Shown: in pieces, positions 24,099 through 32,878 of the stretch
Position numbering within the stretch: the stretch's first letter is position 1
Layout: every line of letters starts with the position of its first letter
Assembly: GCF_001969265.1 (NCBI RefSeq)
Contig: NZ_CP019304.1
Coordinates: 4,712,001-4,776,000 of the forward strand
Reading direction: 5' to 3'
DNA from: Arthrobacter sp. QXT-31
GTDB taxonomy: Bacteria; Actinomycetota; Actinomycetes; Actinomycetales; Micrococcaceae
DNA length: 64,000 bases
Notes under the pieces: generated by a model
What the model was told of the DNA's origin: nothing
Database searches by the model: none
The model's input: only the letters and a program-made list of their open reading frames with translations
Translations under genes and position numbers: made by a program

Positions 24099-25497
24099 GG
24101 TGCCGGACCCGGCTGTCGCGGGCCGCGATCCAGTCGAGGAGCAGGCGCCGGCTGACCTTTCCGCGGTCCGTCACCGGGAGCTCATCGAGCGCGAAGTACT
24201 GCAGCGGCCGCTTGTCCTTGGCGAGGACGTCCTCCAGGCCGGTCTTTAGCTGGGTGGCCGTGACCCCGCCGTGGGAAGGAACGATGCCGGCCACCACGCG
24301 CTGGCCCCTGAGGTCATCATCCATGCCCGCGGCAATCGCCGAGGCAACCCCGGGGACGGACGACAGCGCCAGCTCCACCTCGTGCGGATAGACGTTCTTG
24401 CCTGCGGTGATGATCATGTCGGCGCGCCGGCCGAGGATGTGCAGGACGCCGTCGGCCAGGTAGCCCTGGTCCCCCACGGTGAACCAGCCGTCGAAGCAGC
24501 GCAGCGCCTGCCCGTCGTCGCCCCAGAGGTAGCCGTTGCTCACCATGCCGCTTTTGACGCTGATGTTGCCTGCGGTGCCGTCCGGAAGTTCCGCGCCGGA
24601 ATCGTCCAGGATCCTCACTTCCACGCCGGGGAACGGCCTGCCGATCGCGGTGCTTCCGGCGGCGGAGGGCTCGCCTGCGGCCAGGCCGGCGCCGGAGACG
24701 AAGCTCAGCTCGGACGCGCCGTAGTACTCGAAGATCGTGGCATGCGGTGCCCAGCGGCGGGCGGCCTCCAGCGTGCGCGCATCGAGCTTCGAGCCCGCGC
24801 AGATGATGGTCCGGATGCCGGAGGCATCCACGCAGCCCAGCAGCCCGCGTTCGCTGAGCAGCCGCAGCATGGTGGGCACCAGCACCAGCCGGGTGATGCC
24901 GTCGTGCGCGATGGCGGCGTGGACGTCGCCGACGTCGAACGTCTCCAGCGTGTGGAACTCCGAACCGGCGTAGAGGCACTCGGCCAGGGCGTACAGGTTG
25001 AGGCTGGCGGCCAGCGGTCCGGGCGCCAGGGTCCTGTCGTCCTGGGTGAGTCCGAAGAACTCCATGGACGCGTCGAAGGACTGCTGCCAGGAACGGCGCG
25101 AGCGGGTAAACGCCTTGGGCACGGAGGTGGTGCCCGAGGTCAGGCCGATGAGGAACGAGGCCTCAGGGTCCCCGTCTGCCAACTCAATGCCGGCGCCACC
25201 GGGCACCGGGTCAACGCGGCCGCCCAGCCGCTGGACGATCTCGTCCTGCAGCGCTTCGGGCCAGGTAGGGTCCAGGACCGCGCACTCGCGGTTACCAGCG
25301 ACGGCGGCAGCGAAGTCAACCGCGAACCGGGTGGAGTTAGGCTGGGCGAGCACCGTGACGGGCGCCATGCCGCGGTTTGCCGCATCTTGCGCAGCGTCGC
25401 GCAGTTCTGCCCAGCTGAGCCGTCTTCCGGCGACGACGACGGCGGTGTCGTCGGGGCGTTCATCGGCCCAACGCTGAAGGTTGTTGAGAAAAGGCAT
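24091..25497 (-). CDS. AMP-forming acyl-CoA synthetase/ligase (ANL family)
   Basis: 468 residues. The adenylation motif 'LIGLTSGTTSVPKAF' binds ATP, followed by 'YYGASELSFVSG', the hinge region 'WFTVGDQGYL' and the C-terminal catalytic Lys in 'DRGKVSRRLL'. The enzyme would activate a carboxylic acid to the acyl-AMP and then thioester. It is short for the family because the N-terminal domain is compact. It is translationally coupled to the thiolase, which suggests that its CoA product feeds the thiolase. Confidence 0.87.
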   Translation of the reverse strand: MPFLNNLQRWADERPDDTAVVVAGRRLSWAELRDAAQDAANRGMAPVTVLAQPNSTRFAVDFAAAVAGNRECAVLDPTWPEALQDEIVQRLGGRVDPVPGGAGIELADGDPEASFLIGLTSGTTSVPKAFTRSRRSWQQSFDASMEFFGLTQDDRTLAPGPLAASLNLYALAECLYAGSEFHTLETFDVGDVHAAIAHDGITRLVLVPTMLRLLSERGLLGCVDASGIRTIICAGSKLDARTLEAARRWAPHATIFEYYGASELSFVSGAGLAAGEPSAAGSTAIGRPFPGVEVRILDDSGAELPDGTAGNISVKSGMVSNGYLWGDDGQALRCFDGWFTVGDQGYLADGVLHILGRRADMIITAGKNVYPHEVELALSSVPGVASAIAAGMDDDLRGQRVVAGIVPSHGGVTATQLKTGLEDVLAKDKRPLQYFALDELPVTDRGKVSRRLLLDWIAARDSRVRHLV

Positions 25498-25557
25498 CGG
25501 ACCAACTTTACCGGCCTGAACCCGCCACTGGCGTGCGGCGGCGGCTATTGTGACAAC

Positions 25558-26454
25558 ATGAGCTTCAATGACGGGGTCGAACTGGACCCATCCCAGGTGG
25601 AAGACCGCCGCGGCAGCGGAATTGGCCGCGGCACCAAGATCGGCGGAGGCATCGGGGGCGGCGTTGTGTTGCTCCTGGCGGCCCTGTTCGGCATCAACCC
25701 GCAGCTGCTGGAGGGGCTCGTCGGCACAGGCCAGGAACAGCCTGCCCAGAGCACGGGAACGCCCCTCACCCAGTGCAAGCTCGGCAGCGACGCAGACAGG
25801 GACCTCGACTGCCGGATTGCCGGAACGGTGAACAGCCTCAACGCGTTTTGGCCGGCATATCTTGCCGACTACAGCGTGAAGTACCCGCGGCCGAAGGCTG
25901 TGCTGTTCGAAGGCGCCACCCGCACCGGCTGCGGCACGGCCTCATCAGAGGTGGGTCCGTTCTACTGCCCGGCGGACACCACGGCCTACTTCGATCCCGG
26001 GTTCTTCCAGGACCTCGTGACCCGCTTCGGTTCATCGGGCGGCCCGCTGGCCCAGGAGTATGTGGTGGCCCATGAGTTCGGCCACCATGTGCAGAACGTG
26101 CTCGGCGATCTGGACGAGGCGCAGAAGGATCCGCAGGGTGCGGAGTCCGGCGCCGTCCGCGTGGAATTGCAGGCGGACTGCTATGCCGGCCTTTGGACCC
26201 GCTACGCCACCACCCAGAAGGACCCGAAGACGGGCAAGCCCTTCCTTGAACCGCTCAAGCAGCAGGACCTGAACGATGCGCTTTCGGCCGCCTCAGCCGT
26301 CGGCGATGACCGGATCCAGAAGGCCGCCACAGGACGCGTCTCGCCCGAGGGCTGGACGCACGGGTCCAGCGCCCAGCGGCAGAAGTGGTTCTACCAGGGC
26401 TACAGGACCGGTGACATCAACCAGTGCGACACGTTCAGCGCCACGACGCTGTAA
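25558..26454 (+). CDS. Neutral zinc metallopeptidase (YpfJ family)
   Basis: 298 residues from the ATG at 25558. A -10-like TATTGT lies 6 nt before the ATG, so translation is probably leaderless; the longer open frame upstream is antisense to the ligase gene. There is one membrane segment at about 33-50, then an exported domain with CGxA-type Cys (TGCGTASSEVGPFYCPAD), the zinc motif HEFGHH and downstream 'VELQADCYAGLW', whose Glu/Asp complete the site. Family members are membrane-anchored metallopeptidases of unknown substrate. Confidence 0.9.
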   Translation: MSFNDGVELDPSQVEDRRGSGIGRGTKIGGGIGGGVVLLLAALFGINPQLLEGLVGTGQEQPAQSTGTPLTQCKLGSDADRDLDCRIAGTVNSLNAFWPAYLADYSVKYPRPKAVLFEGATRTGCGTASSEVGPFYCPADTTAYFDPGFFQDLVTRFGSSGGPLAQEYVVAHEFGHHVQNVLGDLDEAQKDPQGAESGAVRVELQADCYAGLWTRYATTQKDPKTGKPFLEPLKQQDLNDALSAASAVGDDRIQKAATGRVSPEGWTHGSSAQRQKWFYQGYRTGDINQCDTFSATTL

Positions 26455-26463
26455 ATCCCCCTC

Positions 26464-26518
26464 GATTGCTCCGTAGACGCCCTTTTGACTGATGAAAAGG
26501 GCACCTTTGGAGCAGTCG
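26464..26518. terminator. Hairpin after the zinc peptidase gene
   Basis: Perfect 8-bp stem GCCCTTTT (26479-26486) and AAAAGGGC (26495-26502), extended by an outer imperfect arm pair (26464-26473 with 26509-26518). It follows the zinc peptidase stop at 26454. Confidence 0.6.
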
Positions 26519-26527
26519 ATGGTGGGA

Positions 26528-26576
26528 ACGACGACGGCCGGTCACCTTCGCTGGGAAGGTGACCGGCCGTCGTCGT
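26528..26576. terminator. Long perfect inverted repeat, bidirectional terminator
   Basis: A perfect 22-bp stem (arms 26528-26549 and 26555-26576) with a 5-nt loop, between the convergent 3' ends of the zinc peptidase and sufT. It would fold in transcripts of either strand. Confidence 0.75.
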
Positions 26577-26585
26577 ACTTGTGTG

Positions 26586-26918
26586 TCAGATGTTGAAGCC
26601 GAGGGCCCGCATCTGGTCCTTGCCGTCGTCGGTGATCCGCTCCGGACCCCATGGCGGCATCCATACCCAGTTCAGGCGCCACTCGTCCACGACGCCGTCA
26701 AGCGCTTTGCCCACCTGCTCCTCGAGCACGTCGGTCAGCGGACAGGCGGCGGTGGTGAGGGTCATGTCGATCAGCAGGGCGCCGTCTTCATCCGAGTACC
26801 GCAGGCCGTAGAGCAGGCCCAGGTCCACGACGTTGACCCCGAGTTCGGGGTCGATGACGTCCTTGAGCGCCTCTTCGACATCCTCCAGGGCGGTGCGCCC
26901 TGCGTCGATTTCGGTCAT
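26586..26918 (-). CDS. sufT: SufT/MIP18-family Fe-S assembly factor
   Basis: 110 residues. 'IDPELGVNVVDLGLLYGL' and the conserved Cys in 'TTAACPLTDVLEE' identify the DUF59/MIP18 family, which helps mature iron-sulfur proteins in the cytosol. It is the last gene of the SUF operon, 16 nt after sufC. It may also be annotated as metal-sulfur cluster biosynthetic enzyme. Confidence 0.93.
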   Translation of the reverse strand: MTEIDAGRTALEDVEEALKDVIDPELGVNVVDLGLLYGLRYSDEDGALLIDMTLTTAACPLTDVLEEQVGKALDGVVDEWRLNWVWMPPWGPERITDDGKDQMRALGFNI

Positions 26919-26934
26919 GGTCAGTCAGTCCTAA

Positions 26935-27720
26935 CTAGGCCTGGACCGCAGCCGCCGTGGCGGTTCCGGCAGCACCGGCGTAGCGGTCGTAACCTTCTTC
27001 TTCCAGACGGTCGGCGAGTTCCGGGCCGCCCTCTTCCACAACCTGGCCGTTCACGAAGACGTGGACGAAGTCAGGCTTGATGTAGCGCAGGATCCGAGTG
27101 TAGTGCGTGATGAGCAGCGTGCCCATGTTGCCGGTGGCGTGTGCGCGGTTGACGCCTTCGGAGACCACCTTGAGGGCGTCAACGTCGAGGCCGGAGTCGG
27201 TCTCGTCCAGGACGGCGAACTTCGGCTTGAAGAGTTCCAGCTGCAGGATCTCCACGCGCTTCTTCTCACCGCCGGAGAAGCCTTCGTTGACGTTGCGCTG
27301 GGCGAAGTCGGCGTCGATGCGCAGCTGCTGCATCGCGGCCTTGACGTCCTTGGTCCAGGTGCGCAGGGCCGGGGCTTCGCCGTCGATGGCGGTCTTGGCG
27401 GTCCGCAGGAAGTTGGTCATGGTGACGCCGGGAACCTCCACCGGGTACTGCATGGCGAGGAAGACGCCGGCGCGGGCGCGCTCGTCAACGCTCATGGCCA
27501 GCACGTCTTCGCCGTCCAGCGTGATGGAACCGCCGGTGACGTTGTAGCGCGGGTGGCCGGCGATGGTGGAGGCCAGGGTGGACTTGCCGGAGCCGTTGGG
27601 GCCCATGATGGCGTGGGTCTCACCGGTGCGGATGGTCAGGCTGACGCCCTTCAGGATTTCCTTGGTGCCCTGCTCGGTGTCGATGCTGACGTGCAGGTCC
27701 TTGATCTCAAGAGTAGACAT
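26935..27720 (-). CDS. sufC: SufC, ATPase of the SufBCD iron-sulfur scaffold
   Basis: 261 residues from the ATG at 27720 (GAGGAG upstream). Walker A GPNGSGKST, signature FSGGEKKR and Walker B FAVLDETDSGLD are intact. SufC drives Fe-S assembly on SufB/SufD in the cytosol. Placed between the Rieske gene and sufT. The C-terminal tail of Ala-rich residues is unremarkable. Confidence 0.96.
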   Translation of the reverse strand: MSTLEIKDLHVSIDTEQGTKEILKGVSLTIRTGETHAIMGPNGSGKSTLASTIAGHPRYNVTGGSITLDGEDVLAMSVDERARAGVFLAMQYPVEVPGVTMTNFLRTAKTAIDGEAPALRTWTKDVKAAMQQLRIDADFAQRNVNEGFSGGEKKRVEILQLELFKPKFAVLDETDSGLDVDALKVVSEGVNRAHATGNMGTLLITHYTRILRYIKPDFVHVFVNGQVVEEGGPELADRLEEEGYDRYAGAAGTATAAAVQA

Positions 27721-27829
27721 GTGTCTTGTTCTCCTCTGCACCGTGCCGTTCTGTCGGCGGTGCGGTCTCTGGTCTGGAAGTTGTTAGGTTCTGGGACAGG
27801 CCCGGCTGGCTTCTGCGGCCGTTGCCGGA

Positions 27830-28189
27830 TCAGTTGAAGTTCGGCGTTTCGGCGCCGTTCAGGACGTTGGTGAAGTCCACGTAGACGTCGTCCCCGTGGA
27901 TCTCCACCGCGAACACCGGAACGGGGTCGTAGGCCGGCAGCTGCAGGGGTTCGCCGGTGCGCAAATCGAACTGGGAGCCGTGCCCCCAGCACTCGATGGT
28001 GCAGCCTTCCACGTCGCCCTCGGAGAGCGAGATGTCGGCGTGCGAGCACGTGTCACCGATTGCGTGGATTTCTCCCATGGAGTCCTTGACGATCGCGACG
28101 GGGTAGTCGTCGATCAGGATCCGCAGGGCCTGCTTGAGCTGGATCTCGTGTGCCTTGCAGACGAGTTCGCCCTTGGGCTGTTCAGTCAT
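27830..28189 (-). CDS. Rieske 2Fe-2S ferredoxin of the SUF operon
   Basis: 119 residues. The cluster ligands are C48 and H50 (TCSH) and C67 and H70 (CWGH), the standard Rieske pattern. It is a small soluble ferredoxin like those of dioxygenase systems. Its position between sufD and sufC suggests that it delivers electrons or is itself a client of the SUF scaffold; the former is inference. Confidence 0.92.
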   Translation of the reverse strand: MTEQPKGELVCKAHEIQLKQALRILIDDYPVAIVKDSMGEIHAIGDTCSHADISLSEGDVEGCTIECWGHGSQFDLRTGEPLQLPAYDPVPVFAVEIHGDDVYVDFTNVLNGAETPNFN

Positions 28190-28243
28190 CCGTTGTCCTG
28201 TGCTGTAGTTCCGGCCGGTTGGGCCGGGCCTGTTTCCGTACGG

Positions 28244-29485
28244 TCAGTTCTCGTTGGCGGCGAGCTCGCGCTCGACTTCCTCGGTCAGGCGCTCTTCGAG
28301 GGCCGGAACCTTGATCTGCTGGATGATCTCGTTGAGGAAGCCGCGCACCACGAGCCGGCGGGCCACGTCTTCGGGAATGCCGCGGGCCATCAGGTAGAAC
28401 AGGTGCTCGTCGTCAAAGCGTCCCGTGGAGCTGGCGTGGCCGGCACCCTCGATGAGGCCCGTCTCGATTTCGAGGTTGGGCACGGAGTCTGCCCGGCAGC
28501 CGTCGGTGAGCACCAGGTTCTGGTTCTTCTCGTACGAGTCGGTTCCCAGCGCCTGCTTCTGGATCAGGACGTCGCCAACCCAGACGGTGTGCGCGTTCTT
28601 GCCCTGCAGGGCGCCCTTGTAGAGCACGTTGGACTTGCAGTTGGCCACGTTGTGGTCAACGAAGGACCGGTGCTCCAGGTGCTGGCCGGCGTCGGCGAAG
28701 TACAGGCCCAGCAGCTCGGCCTCGGCGCCCTCGCCGGAGAAGCGGACGTTGGAGTTCAGGCGCACCACGGAACCGCCGAGGGAAACGGCGATGTGCTTGT
28801 AGACGGCGTCCTTGCCCACCTGGGCGTCGTGCTGGCCCAGGTGGCGGGCGTCGTCTTCCCAGAGCTGCACGGAGATCACGGTCAGCTGCGCGCCCTCGCC
28901 AACAATCACTTCCAGGTTTCCGTTGTGGTCGGCGGCACCGGTGTGCTCCACGATGACCACGCTGCGGGAGTTGGCACCCGCCTCCAGCACGAAGTGTGCG
29001 TTGGAGCGGCGGCCTGCGCCCGCCCCGTTGACCAGGATGCGGACCGGCTCAGCCGGCTCTGCCTCGGCCGGGATGACCACGTGCAGGGCCTCATCCGTGT
29101 TGGCGGAGGCGACGACGGCGGCCCGGTCGGCCGGGGTCAGGACCGAGCCGCGCGGGGCGGCACCCTGTGCGAGGGTTCCGCGGACGTAGCCTTCGGGAGC
29201 TTCCACGGTGAACGCTGCAGCGTCGCCGTCCGTTGCGGCGTCGGACAGCAGGTTGGCCAGTCCGCGGACCGGGGTGAAGCGCCATTCCTCTTCGCGGCCC
29301 GTGGGCAGCGCGAAGTCGGCGACGTCGAAGCTCGTGAGCCGCTCGGCGCGCGAGGACATGACGGTGACGCCGTGGTTGTGGCTGTGGTCCACCTTCGCGG
29401 GGACCAGCGCCTCGCCTTCCTCCGTGAACCCGGCGATGGAAGGAGCTCCGATGCGGGCCTTTTCAGTAGTAATTTCGGCAGTCAT
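28244..29485 (-). CDS. sufD: SufD, Fe-S scaffold subunit
   Basis: 413 residues with the SufBD beta-helix core (HAHFVLEAGANSRSVVIVEHTG and 'LYFADAGQHLEHRSFVDH') and the C-terminal 'ARGIPEDVARRLVVRGFLNEII'. It assembles with SufB and SufC. Its ATG overlaps the sufB stop by one base (TAATG). Confidence 0.95.
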   Translation of the reverse strand: MTAEITTEKARIGAPSIAGFTEEGEALVPAKVDHSHNHGVTVMSSRAERLTSFDVADFALPTGREEEWRFTPVRGLANLLSDAATDGDAAAFTVEAPEGYVRGTLAQGAAPRGSVLTPADRAAVVASANTDEALHVVIPAEAEPAEPVRILVNGAGAGRRSNAHFVLEAGANSRSVVIVEHTGAADHNGNLEVIVGEGAQLTVISVQLWEDDARHLGQHDAQVGKDAVYKHIAVSLGGSVVRLNSNVRFSGEGAEAELLGLYFADAGQHLEHRSFVDHNVANCKSNVLYKGALQGKNAHTVWVGDVLIQKQALGTDSYEKNQNLVLTDGCRADSVPNLEIETGLIEGAGHASSTGRFDDEHLFYLMARGIPEDVARRLVVRGFLNEIIQQIKVPALEERLTEEVERELAANEN

Positions 29486-30948
29486 TAACCGACGGATCCT
29501 TCCATCTGGAGTTCAATGAGGCGGTTCAGCTCGAGGGCGTATTCCATCGGCAGCTCGCGGGCGATCGGCTCGATGAAGCCGCGCACGATCATGGCCATGG
29601 CTTCGTCTTCGCGCATGCCGCGGGACATGAGGTAGAAGAGCTGCTCTTCGGAAACGCGCGAGACGGTGGCCTCGTGCCCCAGCTGCACATCATCCTCGCG
29701 GATGTCGATGTACGGGTAGGTGTCCGAGCGGCTGATGGTGTCCACCAGCAGAGCGTCACAGCGGACCGTGTTCGCCGAGTGCTTGGCACCCTCGCGGACC
29801 TGGACCAGGCCGCGGTAGGCCGCGCGTCCGCCGCCACGGGCAACGGACTTGGAGATGATGGAGCTCTTGGTGTTCGGCGCGATGTGCACCATCTTGGAAC
29901 CGGTGTCCTGGTGCTGGCCTTCGCCGGCGAACGCGATGGACAGGGTCTCGCCCTTGGCGTGCTCACCCGTGAGGTAAACGGCCGGGTACTTCATGGTGAC
30001 CTTGGAGCCGATGTTGCCATCGATCCACTCCATGGTGCCGCCCTCTTCGCAGATGGCGCGCTTGGTCACGAGGTTGTACACGTTGTTGGACCAGTTCTGG
30101 ATGGTGGTGTAGCGGACGCGGGCGCCCTTCTTGACCACGATCTCGACGACGGCGGAGTGCAGCGAGTCCGAGGTGTAGATCGGCGCGGTGCAGCCTTCGA
30201 TGTAGTGGACGTAGGAGTCCTCGTCGGCGATGATCAGCGTGCGCTCGAACTGGCCCATGTTTTCCGTGTTGATGCGGAAGTAGGCCTGCAGCGGGATGTC
30301 GACGTGCACGCCCTTGGGCACGTACACGAAGGAACCGCCGGACCATACGGCCGTGTTCAGCGAGGCGAACTTGTTGTCGCCCACCGGAATGATGGTGCCG
30401 AAGTACTCCTGGAAGATCTCCGGGTGCTCGCGCAGCGCGGTGTCGGTGTCAAGGAAGATGACACCCTGGCTCTCGAGGTCCTCGCGGATCTGGTGGTAGA
30501 CAACCTCGGACTCGTACTGGGCGGCGACGCCGGCCACGAGGCGGGCACGCTCGGCTTCCGGGATGCCCAGCTTCTCGTACGTGTTGCGGATGTCCTCGGG
30601 CAGGTCCTCCCAGGAAGCGGCCTGCTTCTCGGTGGAACGCACGAAGTACTTGATGTTGTCGAAGTCGATGCCCGACAGGTCCGCGCCCCAGGTGGGCATG
30701 GGCTTGCGGTCGAAGTACTTCAGACCCTTCAGGCGGAGGTCGAGCATCCATTCCGGCTCGTTCTTCTTGGCCGAGATGTCGCGGACCACGTCCTCGTCGA
30801 GGCCGCGGCGGGCGTTAGCGCCGACGTCGTTCTTGTCGGCCCAGCCGTACTCATAGTTGCCGATGCCGTGCAGCTCGGGATTCTTTTCCAGAATCTCAGC
30901 GATAACACCAGGCTCGGCAACCTTCTTCTCTGATAGTTGGTCCGTCAT
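29485..30948 (-). CDS. sufB: SufB, Fe-S scaffold subunit
   Basis: 487 residues from the ATG at 30948; a GTG lies one codon upstream but AAAGG spacing favours the ATG. Typical signatures are '[22 protein letters not shown]', '[18 protein letters not shown]' and '[20 protein letters not shown]'. SufB is the main scaffold on which clusters are built. The sufR stop overlaps the ATG (TGATG), so sufB is coupled to its regulator. Confidence 0.96.
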   Translation of the reverse strand: MTDQLSEKKVAEPGVIAEILEKNPELHGIGNYEYGWADKNDVGANARRGLDEDVVRDISAKKNEPEWMLDLRLKGLKYFDRKPMPTWGADLSGIDFDNIKYFVRSTEKQAASWEDLPEDIRNTYEKLGIPEAERARLVAGVAAQYESEVVYHQIREDLESQGVIFLDTDTALREHPEIFQEYFGTIIPVGDNKFASLNTAVWSGGSFVYVPKGVHVDIPLQAYFRINTENMGQFERTLIIADEDSYVHYIEGCTAPIYTSDSLHSAVVEIVVKKGARVRYTTIQNWSNNVYNLVTKRAICEEGGTMEWIDGNIGSKVTMKYPAVYLTGEHAKGETLSIAFAGEGQHQDTGSKMVHIAPNTKSSIISKSVARGGGRAAYRGLVQVREGAKHSANTVRCDALLVDTISRSDTYPYIDIREDDVQLGHEATVSRVSEEQLFYLMSRGMREDEAMAMIVRGFIEPIARELPMEYALELNRLIELQMEGSVG

Positions 30949-31793
30949 CACGGCCTTTCTTGCAGATGGTTGGATACTTCGTCCAGGGTGTCCGGCGTGT
31001 CACCGGCGGCCGAAGCCACCGTCAGGGCCGGACGGCCTGTGGGTATGTGGGTGGTGCAGACGTGTCCCCCGCGGGCGAGCGTGGAAAGCCTGCGGACATC
31101 GACACCGACGAGGCGCGAAAACATTTCTGTTTCCGCGTCGCAGAACACGGGAAACTGGGTGGCCAGCTGCTGGATAGGGCAGTGCCCCTGGCACAGCTGG
31201 ACGCTGGACAGCGCCGCGGGCAGCGGAGCCTTCGCTTCAATGGTGGCCGTGGACGCGACGAAGCCGTCCCGCGACAGGGCGGCGGACAGTGCCTGGGCAC
31301 GGGCGGTGATGTCGGTTCCGGCCGCCTCTACCTCGGGGGCGTAGCGGCGCTCCATCTCCGCAAAACGCTCGACGGCGAACCGGCGGACGGCTTCGTCCCC
31401 CGCCACCGCGCCGAGCTGCTTGAGCGCCAGCGTGGCAATGTTCAGGTAGTCATCGCCCAGTGAGGACTGGCCCTGGGAGCTGAGGACGTAGCGGCGGGCG
31501 GGTCGGCCGGCTCCGGCGCCTGCCCGGGCAACACGCTTGACCTCGATCACGCCTGCACGGGAGAGGTGGTCCAGGTGGCGGCGGACGGCGGCCGGAGTGA
31601 ACCCGAGCAGGTCGCCCAGTTCCGCGGCGCTGACCGGCCCGTGTTCCAGGACGGCGCTGAGGACGCGGTCGCGCGTGCGCTCATCCGAGTCGGCTGCGGC
31701 CGGCACCGACGCCAGGGCAGCACGTTTTCCACCGCGCAGCGCACCGGTAGGCGCGCCCTGCCCGGCCAAAGGCGCGGAAGTGGTGCTGGTCAT
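30948..31793 (-). CDS. sufR: SufR-like Fe-S-sensing transcriptional repressor
   Basis: 281 residues from the ATG at 31793; a GTG at 31802 is an alternative. The winged helix-turn-helix is at about 40-100 ([40 protein letters not shown]). The C-terminal half carries Cys suited to bind a cluster: CQGHC, then C twelve residues later, and HVC. SufR-type proteins repress the suf operon when clusters are plentiful. First gene of sufR-sufB-sufD-Rieske-sufC-sufT; the leader holds a matching inverted repeat. Confidence 0.92.
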   Translation of the reverse strand: MTSTTSAPLAGQGAPTGALRGGKRAALASVPAAADSDERTRDRVLSAVLEHGPVSAAELGDLLGFTPAAVRRHLDHLSRAGVIEVKRVARAGAGAGRPARRYVLSSQGQSSLGDDYLNIATLALKQLGAVAGDEAVRRFAVERFAEMERRYAPEVEAAGTDITARAQALSAALSRDGFVASTATIEAKAPLPAALSSVQLCQGHCPIQQLATQFPVFCDAETEMFSRLVGVDVRRLSTLARGGHVCTTHIPTGRPALTVASAAGDTPDTLDEVSNHLQERP

Positions 31794-31806
31794 GGAATAC
31801 ACAACA

Positions 31807-31846
31807 CAATAATGTCGTAATTTATTGCGGCCTTCCAGTAAGGCAA
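31807..31846 (-). promoter_or_regulatory. sufR promoter with candidate SufR operator
   Basis: On the minus strand, -35 TTGCCT (complement of 31841-31846) and -10 TAAATT (complement of 31819-31824) are 16 nt apart. An inverted repeat CAATAA (31807-31812) and TTATTG (31822-31827), 9 nt apart, covers the -10 and start region, where a repressor would act. Confidence 0.45.
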
Positions 31847-31897
31847 GGCTGACCTGAGCCCGGCACCCCGGCTCGAGCGTGAGAGTACTACTTCCCG

Positions 31898-31903
31898 TAG
31901 AAT
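31898..31903 (+). promoter_or_regulatory. Likely leaderless promoter -10 box for the ABC ATPase gene
   Basis: TAGAAT lies 6 nt before the GTG start at 31910, consistent with a leaderless transcript. Confidence 0.4.
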
Positions 31904-31909
31904 ACTGGG

Positions 31910-32878
31910 GTGCGATCCCCCAAATCCCCCGTCCTGACCATCGACGGGCTCATCAAGGACGTCGGTCCGCTCCCCGCCCTCGATGGCAAGATGCTCAGGG
32001 TGGTGAGCGACGTCTCACTCGTCGCCGGCCGCGGTGAAGTCACGGCGCTGCTTGGAGCCAACGGTGCCGGCAAGACTACCACCATCGAATGCGCGCAGGG
32101 GCTGCAGAAGCGGACGGGCGGATCCATTACGCTGCTCGGTGCCGACCCCGGCACTGCCAGCGCGGAACTGCGCGCCCGCGTCGGCGTCATGCTCCAGGAC
32201 GGCGGCCTCCCGCCGTCGGCCCGTCCCATTCCCCTGCTCCGGCACATTGCCGGCATGTACCGCAATCCCAGGCCCCTGGACGAACTGGTGCAGCGGCTGG
32301 GCATCGACACTTTCAGCGGGACCAACGTCCGCCGGCTGTCCGGCGGGCAGAAGCAGCGGCTGGCCCTCGCCGCTGCGCTGATCGGCAATCCGGAGGTCCT
32401 GTTCCTGGATGAGCCGAGCGCCGGGCTGGACCCGCAGTCCCGGCAGTTGGTGTTCGACCTGATCGGGGAACTCCGGGACAGCGGCATGGGGATCGTGCTC
32501 ACCACCCACCTCATGGATGACGCGCAGCGGCTGGCCGACTACGTGTACATCATCGACGCCGGCAGGAACGTTGCGGAGGGCACCGTTGCCCAGCTGCTGC
32601 AGCACAGGATGCCGGAAACGCCGCACAAGGACCACATCCGGACGCTGCACTTCGAAGCCCTGCCGGGACTGGATTTCACCGGCGTCCTGCCTGCCGAGGT
32701 CGAGGTCCGCGAGACGCGTTCCGGCAGCTACACCGCCACGGGCGCGCTGACCCCGGAGGACCTTGCCGCGCTGGCCGCATGGTGGGCGCAGCACGGCATC
32801 ATGCCGGGCTCCCTGAGCATGGAGGCCCGGAGCCTCGAAGATGTATTCCTTGACATTTCCGGAAGGGAAATCCGATGA
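31910..32878 (+). CDS. ABC transporter ATP-binding protein
   Basis: 322 residues from a GTG at 31910. Walker A GANGAGKTTT, signature RLSGGQKQRLALA, Walker B VLFLDEPSAGLDPQ and the H-loop TTHLMDD are intact. The C-terminal roughly 90 residues are the regulatory tail seen in ABC-2 exporter ATPases. Its stop overlaps the permease ATG (ATGA). Gene order next to ctaA and suf matches the mycobacterial locus with an ABC-2 transporter at the same place. The exported substrate is unknown. Confidence 0.93.
   Translation: MRSPKSPVLTIDGLIKDVGPLPALDGKMLRVVSDVSLVAGRGEVTALLGANGAGKTTTIECAQGLQKRTGGSITLLGADPGTASAELRARVGVMLQDGGLPPSARPIPLLRHIAGMYRNPRPLDELVQRLGIDTFSGTNVRRLSGGQKQRLALAAALIGNPEVLFLDEPSAGLDPQSRQLVFDLIGELRDSGMGIVLTTHLMDDAQRLADYVYIIDAGRNVAEGTVAQLLQHRMPETPHKDHIRTLHFEALPGLDFTGVLPAEVEVRETRSGSYTATGALTPEDLAALAAWWAQHGIMPGSLSMEARSLEDVFLDISGREIR

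Noticed and set aside
24271..25557. Long N-terminal extension of the zinc peptidase
   Set aside because: It is antisense to the acyl-CoA ligase; the peptidase has its own ATG and -10 box at 25558.
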